Source: Thermoplasmatota archaeon (GTDB lineage Archaea > Thermoplasmatota > Thermoplasmata > Thermoplasmatales > Thermoplasmataceae). From it: DNA of 16,275 nucleotides. Positions 6,677-15,062 of this stretch are shown here, one piece after another. The first letter of the stretch is position 1; every line of letters begins with the position of its first letter. Where the stretch lies: positions 1 through 16,275 of the forward strand of contig JAMDCG010000019.1 in NCBI GenBank assembly GCA_023489425.1, read 5' to 3'. Below the pieces are notes generated by a model. The model was not told where the DNA came from. It worked only from the letters and a program-made list of their open reading frames with translations, and did not search any database. The position numbers were made by a program, and so were the translations under genes.

Positions 6677-7887
6677 TGAAAAACGGGCTTACTGAGGAGA
6701 TTGAAGACCGTTACCTCGCGGGCACATATCAGAAAATACCAGTGGTTGCAGCCAGAGCTAAAGGGACAAAAATATGGGATATGAACGGAAAGGAATATTT
6801 TGATTTTATGAGTGGGTATGGAGTCGCTATTCTTGGTCACTCAAATAATGCCATAACAGAGGCAATAAAAAAGCAAGTGGATGAAATATATATAACGCAC
6901 ACATCAGTTTACAGTCCTGCGAGGGCGAGATTTCTTAGAGAACTTATGAATGTTACACCGACGGGGCTAAACATGGCGTATCTTTCAAATAGCGGGGCGG
7001 AAGCCATAGAGGCGGCACTAAAAATAGCGGTTAAATCGACTAAAAGAAAAAAAATCATAAGCATGGAGAAGGGTTATCATGGAAAAACACTAGGTGCCCT
7101 CTCCATAACACATTCAGCAAAATACAGGAGTTCTTTTGAAGACATGCTGATCCCGGGTGTTGAATTTGTGAAATTTGGAGATTATGAACATGTTCATACT
7201 TTGTTAAAAAAGGAAGATGTTGCAGCCGTATTCATGGAACCAATTCAGGGAGAGGGTGGTATCAATCTCCCAGACCCTCAATTTCTCCCGTCTGTCAGGG
7301 AGGCTACATCCAGCTATGGAACACTCCTGGTAATGGACGAAATTCAATCCGGACTTGGAAGGACCGGAAAGATGTGGGCACACGAAAACTGGGGAATAAC
7401 TCCGGATATAATGACAATAGGCAAGGGCATTGGAGGTGGAATACCAATGGGCGTAACAGTGGGAAAAAGAGAATTCGTTGAGTCACTTGGAATTGGGGAG
7501 CAGAGTTCTACAACTGGTGGAAATCCCTTATCATGTGCCGCAGGAGAAGTGGTAATAAAAGAACTAAGAAACGGGATGATAAAACGGGCCAGTGAAATGG
7601 GAAAATACACACTTCAAAGAATGAATGAGGAAACCGATTCCCATAGACTGGTATCACAGACGAGGGGTATTGGAATGATGCTTGCCATGGAACTTAGAGT
7701 AAGATTCGTTCCCATACTTATGGATATGATTGATCTTGGTCTCATTACATTATACTCAGGAATAAACACAATAAGGATGCTGCCACCCTACACTGTCTCC
7801 AAGGAAGAGGTTGATCGTGCGATTGAAATACTAAAGACTGCACTCGATCAATATATAAAGAAGCAGGGAAGGAACGATCAAAAATGA
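6673..7887 (+). CDS. lysJ: LysW-bound semialdehyde aminotransferase (LysJ/ArgD)
   Basis: A 404-residue class-III, PLP-dependent aminotransferase of the acetylornithine aminotransferase family. It converts the LysW-bound semialdehyde to the amine (bound lysine or ornithine), with glutamate as amino donor. The family landmarks are in order: DMNGKEYFDFMSGYGV (36-51), YLSNSGAEAIEAALK (103-117), YHGKTLGAL (135-143), EPIQGEGG (189-196), the PLP-contacting LLVMDEIQSGLGRTGK (218-233) with Asp222, and the Schiff-base Lys251 in T-I-G-K-G-I-G-G-G. Length is normal. ATG at 6673 overlaps the lysZ stop by four bases, and its own stop overlaps the lysX ATG by four, so the genes are translationally coupled. 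Confidence 0.94.
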   Translation: MMKNGLTEEIEDRYLAGTYQKIPVVAARAKGTKIWDMNGKEYFDFMSGYGVAILGHSNNAITEAIKKQVDEIYITHTSVYSPARARFLRELMNVTPTGLNMAYLSNSGAEAIEAALKIAVKSTKRKKIISMEKGYHGKTLGALSITHSAKYRSSFEDMLIPGVEFVKFGDYEHVHTLLKKEDVAAVFMEPIQGEGGINLPDPQFLPSVREATSSYGTLLVMDEIQSGLGRTGKMWAHENWGITPDIMTIGKGIGGGIPMGVTVGKREFVESLGIGEQSSTTGGNPLSCAAGEVVIKELRNGMIKRASEMGKYTLQRMNEETDSHRLVSQTRGIGMMLAMELRVRFVPILMDMIDLGLITLYSGINTIRMLPPYTVSKEEVDRAIEILKTALDQYIKKQGRNDQK

Positions 7888-8732
7888 ATATTTCTATGAT
7901 TTATGATACCGTCAGGTGGGAGGAAAAGGCTATTTTTAGGGCCGCTAACAGGAAAGGAATAGAATTGAAAATGTTAAATGTTAAGGACATTGATATGGAC
8001 TTCGATAAGCCTTTACCCGATTATTATGGAAACATAACGCTGCAACGATGCACATCGTATTATCGCGGACTTCATTCGACAGCCTTTCTTGAGTATAAGA
8101 AACAAAGTGTTCTAAATGATCTTAAGACGATAATTAACGCTGGAAATAAGATGTTGACCTCCCTGGCCCTTATTTCAAACGGAGTCCCATCACCCTTAAC
8201 ATCAGTTTCCACCAGTTACGAAACTGCAATGAAACAGTTTTCGGAAAAATTTCAGGGAAGAGCAGTTCTTAAACCAGTAATAGGAAGTTGGGGCAGAATG
8301 ATTGCGCTCATGAATAACCCGGAATCGGCGATGGCTCTTCTAGAGGACAGAGAATATATGTATCCTTTGTATTCAATATTCTATTTACAGGAATATGTTA
8401 AGAGACCTCCAAGAGACATAAGAATATTTGTCATAGGTGATCGAGTTGTGTGTGGAATGTATAGATATCAGCCAGAAGGGGACTGGAGAACTAATGCCGC
8501 CATAGGTGGACGTGCAGAGAAATGTGAAATTACTACAGAGCTAGAGAAAATATCGCTAAAAGCTGCGAGAAGCGTTGGAAATGGAATACTAGGAGTGGAC
8601 ATAATGGAATCAGAACGGGGTTACCTTGTTCATGAGGTTAATAGTACCAGTGAGTTCAAGACAATAGCAAGCACTACTCAGATCGATATACCTGGGGATA
8701 TATTGGACTATCTTCTTGAGGTTTCGAAATGA
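7884..8732 (+). CDS. lysX: LysW ligase, ATP-grasp family (LysX/ArgX)
   Basis: A 282-residue ATP-grasp ligase that joins the C-terminal Glu of LysW to the amino group of alpha-aminoadipate (LysX) or glutamate (ArgX), the committing step. Landmarks: LQRCTSYYRGLHSTAFLE (53-70), a LysX-type segment; VLKPVIGSWGRMI (128-140), nucleotide-binding; FYLQEYVKRPPRDIRIFVIG (166-185); the glycine-rich NAAIGGRAEKC (204-214); and metal-binding VDIMESERGYLVHEVNSTSEFK (238-259) with Asp239, Glu251 and Asn253. The stretch N253-S-T-S-E-F is in the region where LysX and ArgX differ, but I cannot assign the substrate from memory alone. Starts at an ATG overlapping the lysJ stop and ends overlapping lysK. Confidence 0.93.
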   Translation: MNISMIYDTVRWEEKAIFRAANRKGIELKMLNVKDIDMDFDKPLPDYYGNITLQRCTSYYRGLHSTAFLEYKKQSVLNDLKTIINAGNKMLTSLALISNGVPSPLTSVSTSYETAMKQFSEKFQGRAVLKPVIGSWGRMIALMNNPESAMALLEDREYMYPLYSIFYLQEYVKRPPRDIRIFVIGDRVVCGMYRYQPEGDWRTNAAIGGRAEKCEITTELEKISLKAARSVGNGILGVDIMESERGYLVHEVNSTSEFKTIASTTQIDIPGDILDYLLEVSK

Positions 8733-9811
8733 TTAAGGATATAGATAATACTCTAATTCATCTCGTTAAAACCTACTCACCCACTGGAAAAGAAAAACAG
8801 GCTATCTCGATATTCAATTCGTATCTTAAGAAATTAGGGGCAACAAATGTTATAACAGATAGAGCAGGAAATGGACTCGGTATATTTGCCGGAGAGGGAT
8901 TATCCATAACTCTATGTGGTCATATAGATACTGTTCCAGGAAAACTCCCAGTCATGGTTAAGAATGGAGTTTTGTATGGTAGGGGGTCAGTGGATGCAAA
9001 GTCATCACTGGTTTCACTTCTCTATGGTGCAATAATCGCTAAGGAGGCAGGGTTCAAGGGAACATTGACCGTAATAGCTGCAACTGGAGAAGAAGGCATG
9101 GGAAAGGGCATACTTGAGGTTGCACGGACACAACCGAAGAGCGATTATGCAATATTCGGTGAGCCTGGTAATGTTGACGGCATTACTGTTGGTTACCGGG
9201 GAAGATTATTATTAGATGTTATGTTCGAAACGGAACCTTTTCATGCCAGTGCTCCCTGGATCGGAGGCGGCTCTGTGGATGCCGCCATGACGGCATGGTC
9301 TAAAATTAGGGATCATTATTCCGGAAGAACGGGGTTTTATGAAGTATCTGTCGCAATGACTGGTATTCATGGAGGCAGATCAGACAATGTTATCCCCTCA
9401 AAAACGACAATAACACTTGATATTAGATTTCCCATGCCAGTAGATAAAAATGACATCCTGAAAGAAGTGTTAGGAATATGCGAATCATTGAATCTCCCAG
9501 TTCAGGTGAAAATAAGAATAATTAGCGAGGTAAAGCCTTATGTATCAAACACGAAAAGCCCACTGGCCAAGGCATTTCGTTTCGCAATAGGTCAGAAGAC
9601 TGGGACCAATGCCAGGCTTGTGTTCAAAAGCGGGAGTGGCGATATGAACGTTCTCGGAAATTCATGGAATATTCCTGCTATAACTTATGGTCCAGGAAAC
9701 ACCCAGCTTTCACATACTAATAATGAATTCATAAGACTGGAGGACGTGGAGAAAAGTGCTGAAATTGTTTCAGAAGCTTTGATATCACTGGAAAGAGAAC
9801 TAAAATACTAG
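8729..9811 (+). CDS. lysK: LysW-lysine / LysW-ornithine hydrolase (LysK)
   Basis: A 360-residue M20-family zinc peptidase that hydrolyses the bond between LysW and the finished amino acid, freeing lysine or ornithine and recycling the carrier. Metal ligands are visible: H65 with D67 (CGHIDTVPG), D89 (GRGSVDAKSSL), the catalytic pair E121-E122 (TGEEGMG), E145 in FGEPGN, and H329 in SHTNNEF. The lid/dimerisation domain lies at about 155-275. Length is normal for the family. The ATG at 8729 overlaps the lysX stop by four bases. It is the last gene of the operon. ArgE/DapE are alternatives by family, but the LysW context makes LysK the best call. Confidence 0.92.
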   Translation: MIKDIDNTLIHLVKTYSPTGKEKQAISIFNSYLKKLGATNVITDRAGNGLGIFAGEGLSITLCGHIDTVPGKLPVMVKNGVLYGRGSVDAKSSLVSLLYGAIIAKEAGFKGTLTVIAATGEEGMGKGILEVARTQPKSDYAIFGEPGNVDGITVGYRGRLLLDVMFETEPFHASAPWIGGGSVDAAMTAWSKIRDHYSGRTGFYEVSVAMTGIHGGRSDNVIPSKTTITLDIRFPMPVDKNDILKEVLGICESLNLPVQVKIRIISEVKPYVSNTKSPLAKAFRFAIGQKTGTNARLVFKSGSGDMNVLGNSWNIPAITYGPGNTQLSHTNNEFIRLEDVEKSAEIVSEALISLERELKY

Positions 9812-10289
9812 ATCCAATTTAAAAAAAGGAACATAATGGACATGTATCTATAAATCGCTCAAACATAATTAGATAGCGTTGCATGGTAAACGAATCGATT
9901 AATTGAATGATTTTGCTAAAAAGAGATTTATTTCACCCTGCCGTCGACAATATTTTAAAGTTGTAAATTTTAAAACCTTCTATTTGGACAAACGTTGATA
10001 ATTTGATTATTACTGTATTACAGATGTGTTCCAGATATGAAGTATATAGTGTGACAAGACTGTATTAAATGACTGCAAAATAGTTTTTATATGACAGTAG
10101 TGCAGGATTTCATTTTCAATAGTCATGAAAAAGTTTGATGGTCGTACCTTTCGATGATATCCTATTATGCATGAGTGGGAATGATTTTCTCACTCTCAGA
10201 TGTCATTATATACCCATTGTTTCTCAAGTTTCAGGCAAAAAAAAGGATAGTAGAATAAAAATTTGCGTTCATCTTCAAGCTGTATACAT
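9812..10289. other. Intergenic region between convergent lysK and ACT-domain gene
   Basis: About 480 bases with no supported gene on either strand. Frames are short and stop-rich. The right part holds the terminator candidates of the minus-strand gene (A-runs at 10237-10244 and 10257-10261). A weak stem GAGTG...CACTC is present near 10173-10195. No tRNA, insertion sequence or repeat array seen, and no clear T-run terminator for lysK. Confidence 0.5.
10237..10244 (-). terminator. Oligo-T terminator of the ACT-domain gene
   Basis: Eight A on the plus strand, hence T8 on the transcribed minus strand, about 46 bases past the stop. A second run of five lies at 10257-10261. Oligo-T stretches end transcription in archaea without needing a hairpin. 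Confidence 0.5.
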
Positions 10290-10886
10290 TTATGCCATCG
10301 TCAATATTTCGTAAGCTAGTGTGGAGTCTTTCTTATTTAGGATTATTATTGTTTCATTGGAACATGAAATTAGTTGCAAAATATTGACACCTCTAGCAAA
10401 GAGTTTGTTTGTTATTCGCATTACAAAGCCATGTGTCCTCTCTATCTCTTTTGATGAGAGTATATGAATCATGCTGACATCTGCCTCAATTATAATATTT
10501 TGAGACGCTTCTGGTATTTTGGTTTTCATTTCATCCACTATATATACGATATTATCCTGCAGATACGTTGCAGATATATATTTCATCGTTAAAGGGGTTT
10601 TTGACGTAACCACGCAAATCTTGTCCTGCAATGAGATTTTACTTTTCTTCAGTAGATCGTCTGCCTTAATTTTTCCAGTTTCACCATTTCCTTTGCGCTT
10701 AAATCTGTTTAGTGCTGCCCTTACAGATATTGGATTTAGATCAGCGTTTTCTTTCAGTATGAGCATTGCCAGTTTACTCACATTAACCACATCAGATCTT
10801 AGTGAAAGCATATAATCAGGATTTTCCGTGAGAAATCTGGAAATTCTACTTTCAACGGTAACCTTCTCTTTTGTATCTTTCTTCAT
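10290..10886 (-). CDS. ACT-domain protein, putative amino-acid-sensing regulator
   Basis: A 198-residue protein with two parts. Residues about 10-65 are helical and suggest a helix-turn-helix (SKLAMLILKENADLNPIS, then VRAALNRFKRKG). The C-terminus, about 135-196, is an ACT domain: strand VSMIHI, helix RTHGFVMRITNKLFARGVN, strands ILQLISCSNETIIILN, and helix STLAYEIL. The connecting part (85-130) may hold a second, degenerate ACT repeat. ACT domains bind small ligands, often amino acids. It is divergent from argG and lies after the LysW operon, so a role in sensing arginine or lysine is plausible, but unproven. The ATG at 10886 has a TATA-like box about 24 bases upstream, fitting a leaderless transcript. 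Similar archaeal proteins are usually annotated as uncharacterised ACT-domain proteins. Confidence 0.75.
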   Translation of the reverse strand: MKKDTKEKVTVESRISRFLTENPDYMLSLRSDVVNVSKLAMLILKENADLNPISVRAALNRFKRKGNGETGKIKADDLLKKSKISLQDKICVVTSKTPLTMKYISATYLQDNIVYIVDEMKTKIPEASQNIIIEADVSMIHILSSKEIERTHGFVMRITNKLFARGVNILQLISCSNETIIILNKKDSTLAYEILTMA

Positions 10887-10905
10887 TGAATCGACATTAA
10901 TAATG

Positions 10906-10915
10906 TATATTTTAA
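10906..10915 (-). promoter_or_regulatory. TATA-like box for the ACT-domain gene
   Basis: The reverse strand reads TTAAAATATA, centred about 24 bases before the ATG at 10886. This is the spacing of a leaderless archaeal promoter. Confidence 0.5.
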
Positions 10916-10921
10916 CATTGT

Positions 10922-10944
10922 TTATGGTTTTAGGTCAACCATAA
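10922..10944. promoter_or_regulatory. Inverted repeat, possible operator between ACT gene and argG
   Basis: TTATGGTT, a seven-base spacer TTAGGTC, then AACCATAA: a perfect 8-bp inverted repeat. It lies between the two divergent TATA-like boxes (about 10910 and 10977), just upstream of both, a position suited to a shared regulator such as the ACT-domain protein. Confidence 0.55.
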
Positions 10945-10972
10945 CATAAAAAATGATATAGCTTTTAACTAA

Positions 10973-10981
10973 TTTAATATT
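10973..10981 (+). promoter_or_regulatory. TATA-like box for argG
   Basis: TTTAATATT is centred about 25 bases before the argG ATG at 11002, consistent with a leaderless transcript. A GGGA at 10987-10990 is too far for a good ribosome-binding site. Confidence 0.5.
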
Positions 10982-11001
10982 CTAATGGGAAATTATCACT
11001 T

Positions 11002-12219
11002 ATGAAGGAGAAAGCTCTTTTATTATATTCTGGTGGTTTGGACACTTCTGTCATGATAAAGTGGCTACAGGAACAACTTAATTTTGATGTTGTAACCCTA
11101 ACCCTAGATGTTGGACAGGAAAAAAATGATCTAGAGCGAATAGCAATAAAGGCAAAGGATCTTGGTGCCGTAAAGACTATTACAGAAGATGTGACGGAAA
11201 AGTTTTCCTACGACTTTGTTGCCCAGGGAATTATGAATGATGGGCTTTATCAGGATAAATACCCTCTATCGACGAGCCTTGCCAGGCCTCTTATGTCGAT
11301 GGAAGCAGTGAAATTTGCGGAACAAAACGAATGCACTACAGTTGTTCATGGGTCAACGGGTAAAGGCAATGATCAGGTAAGATTTGAAGTTTCTATAAAG
11401 GCCTTAAATGAAAATCTATCAGTTATAGCGCCAGTGAGAGAAATGAACATGAACAGGGATGAAGAAATAGAATATGCCAGGATGAGAAATATAGAGATAC
11501 CATATGGAGGTAAATACTCTGTAGATGAGAACCTGTGGGGTAGATCAGTGGAGGGTTCAAACATAGAATTAATAAATGAAGGGGTTCCAGAGGATGCGTA
11601 CAGATGGGTTCTACCAATCGAAAAATCTGCTGAAAAGGCGGAGGTTATATCCATTACATTCAATAATGGATTGCCTGTCAAGCTAAACGGTAAAGCAATG
11701 TTACTTGCTGATCTGATTACTGAACTAAATTATAAAGCGGGCCAGAACGGAGTTGGGGCAATTGACTTAATAGAGGATAGGGTTGTGGGCATAAAAAGCC
11801 ACGAGTTCTACGAATGTCCTGCTGCTGTAACAATAATAAATGGGCATAAATATTTAGAGTCTCTGGTTTTGAACAAGAGGGAAAGTCAGTTAAAAAGGGT
11901 CATGGATCAGCAGTTTGCAGAAATGGTATACAGTGGACTCTGGTTTGATCCTGCAATGGAACATATAAAAAAGTTTCAGCAGAGCATAAATTTACTTGTA
12001 AACGGAACGGTTAAACTTAAGTTATACAAGGGAAACGTTATACCTATGGGAGTTGAAAGCTCTAACTCACTTTATGATGTGTTTATGTCTACATATGGTA
12101 AGAACCAGACCTTTGACCAAAGCAAGGCTCCAGGGTTTATTTATGTGTTCGGAAGCCAGACAATTACAACAAGTAAAGTGAGGAAAAAACAGTTAGATAA
12201 AATAGTAATTGAAGGGTAA
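11002..12219 (+). CDS. argG: Argininosuccinate synthase
   Basis: A 405-residue enzyme that joins citrulline and aspartate with ATP to give argininosuccinate, the penultimate step of arginine synthesis. Motifs seen: the PP-loop YSGGLDTS (9-16), LDVGQ (35-39), YPLSTSLARPL (87-97), and HGSTGKGNDQVRFE (116-129), all signatures of ArgG. Further on, SVDENLWGRSVEG and GRxVGIKSHEFYECPAA-like text (DRVVGIKSHEFYE) are also typical. Length is normal. The ATG at 11002 is preceded by a well-spaced TATA-like box rather than a ribosome-binding site. argH follows after four bases, so the two form an operon. Confidence 0.96.
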   Translation: MKEKALLLYSGGLDTSVMIKWLQEQLNFDVVTLTLDVGQEKNDLERIAIKAKDLGAVKTITEDVTEKFSYDFVAQGIMNDGLYQDKYPLSTSLARPLMSMEAVKFAEQNECTTVVHGSTGKGNDQVRFEVSIKALNENLSVIAPVREMNMNRDEEIEYARMRNIEIPYGGKYSVDENLWGRSVEGSNIELINEGVPEDAYRWVLPIEKSAEKAEVISITFNNGLPVKLNGKAMLLADLITELNYKAGQNGVGAIDLIEDRVVGIKSHEFYECPAAVTIINGHKYLESLVLNKRESQLKRVMDQQFAEMVYSGLWFDPAMEHIKKFQQSINLLVNGTVKLKLYKGNVIPMGVESSNSLYDVFMSTYGKNQTFDQSKAPGFIYVFGSQTITTSKVRKKQLDKIVIEG

Positions 12220-12223
12220 GAGC

Positions 12224-13567
12224 ATGGCAAAAATATGGAATGGAGGGGCATCTGAGGAGGGAGGAGAAGATCTTTCAGATATCATGACAGCCGAAGATGT
12301 ACAGATAGATTCCCTGCTTCTCGATTATGAAGTAATATCACTACTTGCCTATCAATTGCAATTAAGAAAAGAATCAATCATTTCTAAGGATGAAAGTGAC
12401 ATTATACTATCTGGGCTTTGGCATCTACTTGGCAAGGAAATAACCATAGATCCTATGGTTGAAGATATACATGGATTCGTGGAAGAGTATATAAAGGGGA
12501 ATGGAGGTAAAGCATACAAAAACCTTAGAATTTTCCTATCAAGAAACGAGCAAAGCCACATTGATATACGGTCATTCTATATTGATCATCTTTTGAGAAT
12601 TTCGAATGATCTAACCACTCTTTCTGAAAACATGATGATGCGCAAGATGGACTTCAAAGGAGTGATGCCTGGTTATACCCACAATCGTCAGGCAATGCCG
12701 GTCATGATTTCAACATACTTTGATTATTTGTCAAGGATATTTCTGGACATCTCTCTTTATGCTCTAGACATTTCTAAAAAATTTACACTTATTTCACCTC
12801 TGGGTTATGGTTCTGGGTTTGGTTCACTCTCACCAATAAATTTTAGTAAGGTTGCTAAAAACCTTGGTTTCAGATCCAATGCAAAGAACCCCATGTCAGG
12901 AAGTTTTTATCGTGGAATTGACGATTTAGACATATCAATATTTCTTTTGAGGCTTATGACTTTTTTATCTAAGATTTCACAGGACTTTATTAATTTCAGT
13001 GGAGGCACCAACCCCTTCATAACGCTCCCTGATGGCTTTTCCACAGGGAGTTCGTTAATGCCAAATAAAAGGAATCCAGACTTTCTTGAACTTGTTCAGG
13101 GTTATGCTTCCGAAGCCATTGGAAACTGTGTTTCTACAGCTACAATATTAATGAATAAGGGAACGGGATACCATAGAGAATTCCAGATTTCAAAGGACAA
13201 AACTATAAAATTTATAATCTTATGTGAGAAAATTCTGAATCACTTTCATGGCTTCATGATGAAGTTCACGCTGGACGAAAAAAGGGCTTTTGATTCGATG
13301 GAAAATTCAATTAATGCAACTGCTGAAGCATATTCAATCTTTCAAACAGGAAAGTCGTGGAAAGATGCATATGTTACTGTAGGGGAAATTATAAAGAAGA
13401 ATATACCTCTTGAATTTCACCAACCGTATGAATTTGAATCTGTAAGTAATGTGGATATTTTAAAGGCTAAAGAAAAAAGAATAGAGCTTCTTAATTCCTG
13501 GAGAAAACCTAGAGAAGAAATGTTAAACGAGGTAAAAGCCATAATAACAAATGATTCATTAAAATAA
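12224..13567 (+). CDS. argH: Argininosuccinate lyase (divergent)
   Basis: A 447-residue member of the fumarase/aspartase superfamily, which splits argininosuccinate into arginine and fumarate. The superfamily signature GSSLMPNKRNPD (275-286) with the catalytic Ser loop is intact. EDIHGFVE (80-87), FLSRNEQSHID (104-114, replacing the common S-R-N-D-Q) and MPGYTHNRQAMPV (148-160, against common GYTHLQRAQPV) are recognisable but altered. The chosen start is the ATG at 12224, four bases after argG and preceded by GGGT at 12214-12217; an in-frame TTG at 12209 would overlap argG and adds only five residues. Lyase function is strongly supported by the argG neighbour. The body is more diverged than ArgG. 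Confidence 0.92.
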   Translation: MAKIWNGGASEEGGEDLSDIMTAEDVQIDSLLLDYEVISLLAYQLQLRKESIISKDESDIILSGLWHLLGKEITIDPMVEDIHGFVEEYIKGNGGKAYKNLRIFLSRNEQSHIDIRSFYIDHLLRISNDLTTLSENMMMRKMDFKGVMPGYTHNRQAMPVMISTYFDYLSRIFLDISLYALDISKKFTLISPLGYGSGFGSLSPINFSKVAKNLGFRSNAKNPMSGSFYRGIDDLDISIFLLRLMTFLSKISQDFINFSGGTNPFITLPDGFSTGSSLMPNKRNPDFLELVQGYASEAIGNCVSTATILMNKGTGYHREFQISKDKTIKFIILCEKILNHFHGFMMKFTLDEKRAFDSMENSINATAEAYSIFQTGKSWKDAYVTVGEIIKKNIPLEFHQPYEFESVSNVDILKAKEKRIELLNSWRKPREEMLNEVKAIITNDSLK

Positions 13568-13586
13568 TAAATTTTAAGGGCAAATC

Positions 13587-13592
13587 TTTTTT
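13587..13592 (+). terminator. Oligo-T terminator after argH
   Basis: Six T about 20 bases past the argH stop, in an AT-rich setting, consistent with intrinsic archaeal termination of argGH. Confidence 0.45.
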
Positions 13593-13782
13593 AAACAGCA
13601 GGCTTATAGAAAAATATAATCTTTTAATAAATTATATGTGATATTTTCTTATCGTTTGGTTAAGTATGATAATTAGTAGTGGGATTGCTTCAATTCGATA
13701 TAATGCGATCTTAATCAGAGATGCGTAACCAGTAAGCATAATAAAAATTTTCTCTCTAATGCATCTGGTTCTACTGCATAAC

Positions 13783-13792
13783 TATTAAAATA
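13783..13792 (+). promoter_or_regulatory. TATA-like box for egtBD
   Basis: TATTAAAATA is centred about 25 bases before the egtB ATG at 13812, with no ribosome-binding site in between, which fits a leaderless transcript. The rest of the 244-base gap after argH holds nothing else I can identify. Confidence 0.5.
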
Positions 13793-13811
13793 ATGTTAAT
13801 GATTAGTAAAT

Positions 13812-15062
13812 ATGACTGAATATCAAATGAAATTAGTGGACAAATTCATTGCTGTTAGAAACAAAACAGTTTCGCTAACAGAACCATTAACAGTGGAAGA
13901 TATGATTGTTCAGGTAGGAAACGATGCCAGTCCTGTTAGATGGCATCTGGCACACACGACCTGGTTCTTTGAAAAATTCATACTTTCAACATTTGTCAAG
14001 GGTTATAAAAAATTTAATGAAAAGTATGACTATCTTTTTAATTCCTATTATGAAACAGTGGGAAATTTCTTTCCAAAAAATTTAAGAGGGACACAGTCAA
14101 GGCCTGGGGTTGATGAAATACTAGAATACAGGAAATACATAGATGATAATATTCTCAGAAATGAATCCATTATCGAAAATCCAGATATTCATTCTCTTAT
14201 AGAACTGGGAATAAACCATGAGCAACAACATCAGGAGCTTATGCTGATGGACATAAAATTCAATTTCTTCAATAACCCTATTTTGCCTGTTTATACAAAA
14301 ATAAGTAAGCTCCCCAAATACAGTTCGAGACCCCTAAAATACAAAAGGATTAAGGGCGGAGAATATGAAATTGGGAATTCAGGAAATGAATTTAAGTTTG
14401 ATAATGAATATCCAAGACACAAAGTGTACTTAGAAGATTTTGAGATAGGAGATCGGCTTGTGACTAACAAGGAATACCTGGAGTTTATGAGAGATGGTGG
14501 TTATGAAAATCCTAAACTGTGGCTATCAGAAGGATGGTCATGGATAAATAGAGAAAATATAAGATCCCCACTGTACTGGATAAAAGAAGGAGATTTCTAT
14601 AGTCAATTCAACCTAGATGGAAAGGGAAAACTAAATCCTGATGATCCAGTGTCGCATTTAAGCTATTATGAGGCAGACGCGTATGCTACATGGGCTGGCA
14701 AAAGACTACCTACAGAAGAGGAGTGGGAGGTTGCCTTCATGAATGAGCCAATAACAAAAAATGAAAATTTCATGGAAAACAATTTCTTCAAACCGCTGCC
14801 ACCATATTCAAACTCAGTAACACAGGCAATAGGAGACCTTTGGGAATGGACAAGAAGTGCCTATTTACCCTATCCAAGAAGCAAACCACTTGAGGGCTCT
14901 ATTGGAGAATATAATCACAAATTTATGTCTGGGCAGATGGTACTTAGAGGCGGTTCGTGTGTAACACCAAGAGAACACATAAGACACACATACAGAAACT
15001 TCTTTACTCCGGAAAAAAGATGGATGTTCAGTGGATTGAGGCTTGCAGGTGATGTTGAGTGA
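13812..15062 (+). CDS. egtB: EgtB-type hercynine oxygenase (ergothioneine synthesis)
   Basis: A 416-residue non-haem iron enzyme that couples hercynine with a thiol (cysteine or gamma-glutamylcysteine) and oxygen to make the sulfoxide precursor of ergothioneine. The N-terminal DinB-like domain carries the three iron ligands: H48 in WHLAHTTWFFE (44-54) and H136/H140 in NHEQQHQEL (135-143). The C-terminal formylglycine-generating-enzyme-like domain (about 178-415) includes KRIKGGEYEIG, AYATWAGKRLPTEEEWE (290-306), GDLWEWTRS (341-349) and VLRGGSCVTPREHIRHTY (377-394). Length is normal. The thiol donor is not settled by the sequence here; no egtA or egtC is present, so a cysteine-using enzyme is possible. 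The stop overlaps the egtD start by four bases. OvoA would carry an extra methyltransferase domain, which is absent. Confidence 0.9.
   Translation: MTEYQMKLVDKFIAVRNKTVSLTEPLTVEDMIVQVGNDASPVRWHLAHTTWFFEKFILSTFVKGYKKFNEKYDYLFNSYYETVGNFFPKNLRGTQSRPGVDEILEYRKYIDDNILRNESIIENPDIHSLIELGINHEQQHQELMLMDIKFNFFNNPILPVYTKISKLPKYSSRPLKYKRIKGGEYEIGNSGNEFKFDNEYPRHKVYLEDFEIGDRLVTNKEYLEFMRDGGYENPKLWLSEGWSWINRENIRSPLYWIKEGDFYSQFNLDGKGKLNPDDPVSHLSYYEADAYATWAGKRLPTEEEWEVAFMNEPITKNENFMENNFFKPLPPYSNSVTQAIGDLWEWTRSAYLPYPRSKPLEGSIGEYNHKFMSGQMVLRGGSCVTPREHIRHTYRNFFTPEKRWMFSGLRLAGDVE

Noticed and set aside
6094..6840. A 248-codon open frame on the minus strand opposite lysZ and the start of lysJ
   Set aside because: It lies antisense to two clearly recognised enzymes, and its hydrophobic Ile/Phe/Ser-rich translation is what antisense of such genes gives. 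No promoter or ribosome-binding site supports it.
8729..9811. ArgE or DapE identity for the M20 peptidase
   Set aside because: The family is shared, but it lies inside a LysW operon with overlapping starts, making release from LysW the better-supported role.
13812..15062. Sulfatase-modifying factor or OvoA for the egtB product
   Set aside because: The N-terminal DinB-like iron-binding domain excludes a simple sulfatase-modifying enzyme, there is no fused methyltransferase as in OvoA, and the next gene is egtD.
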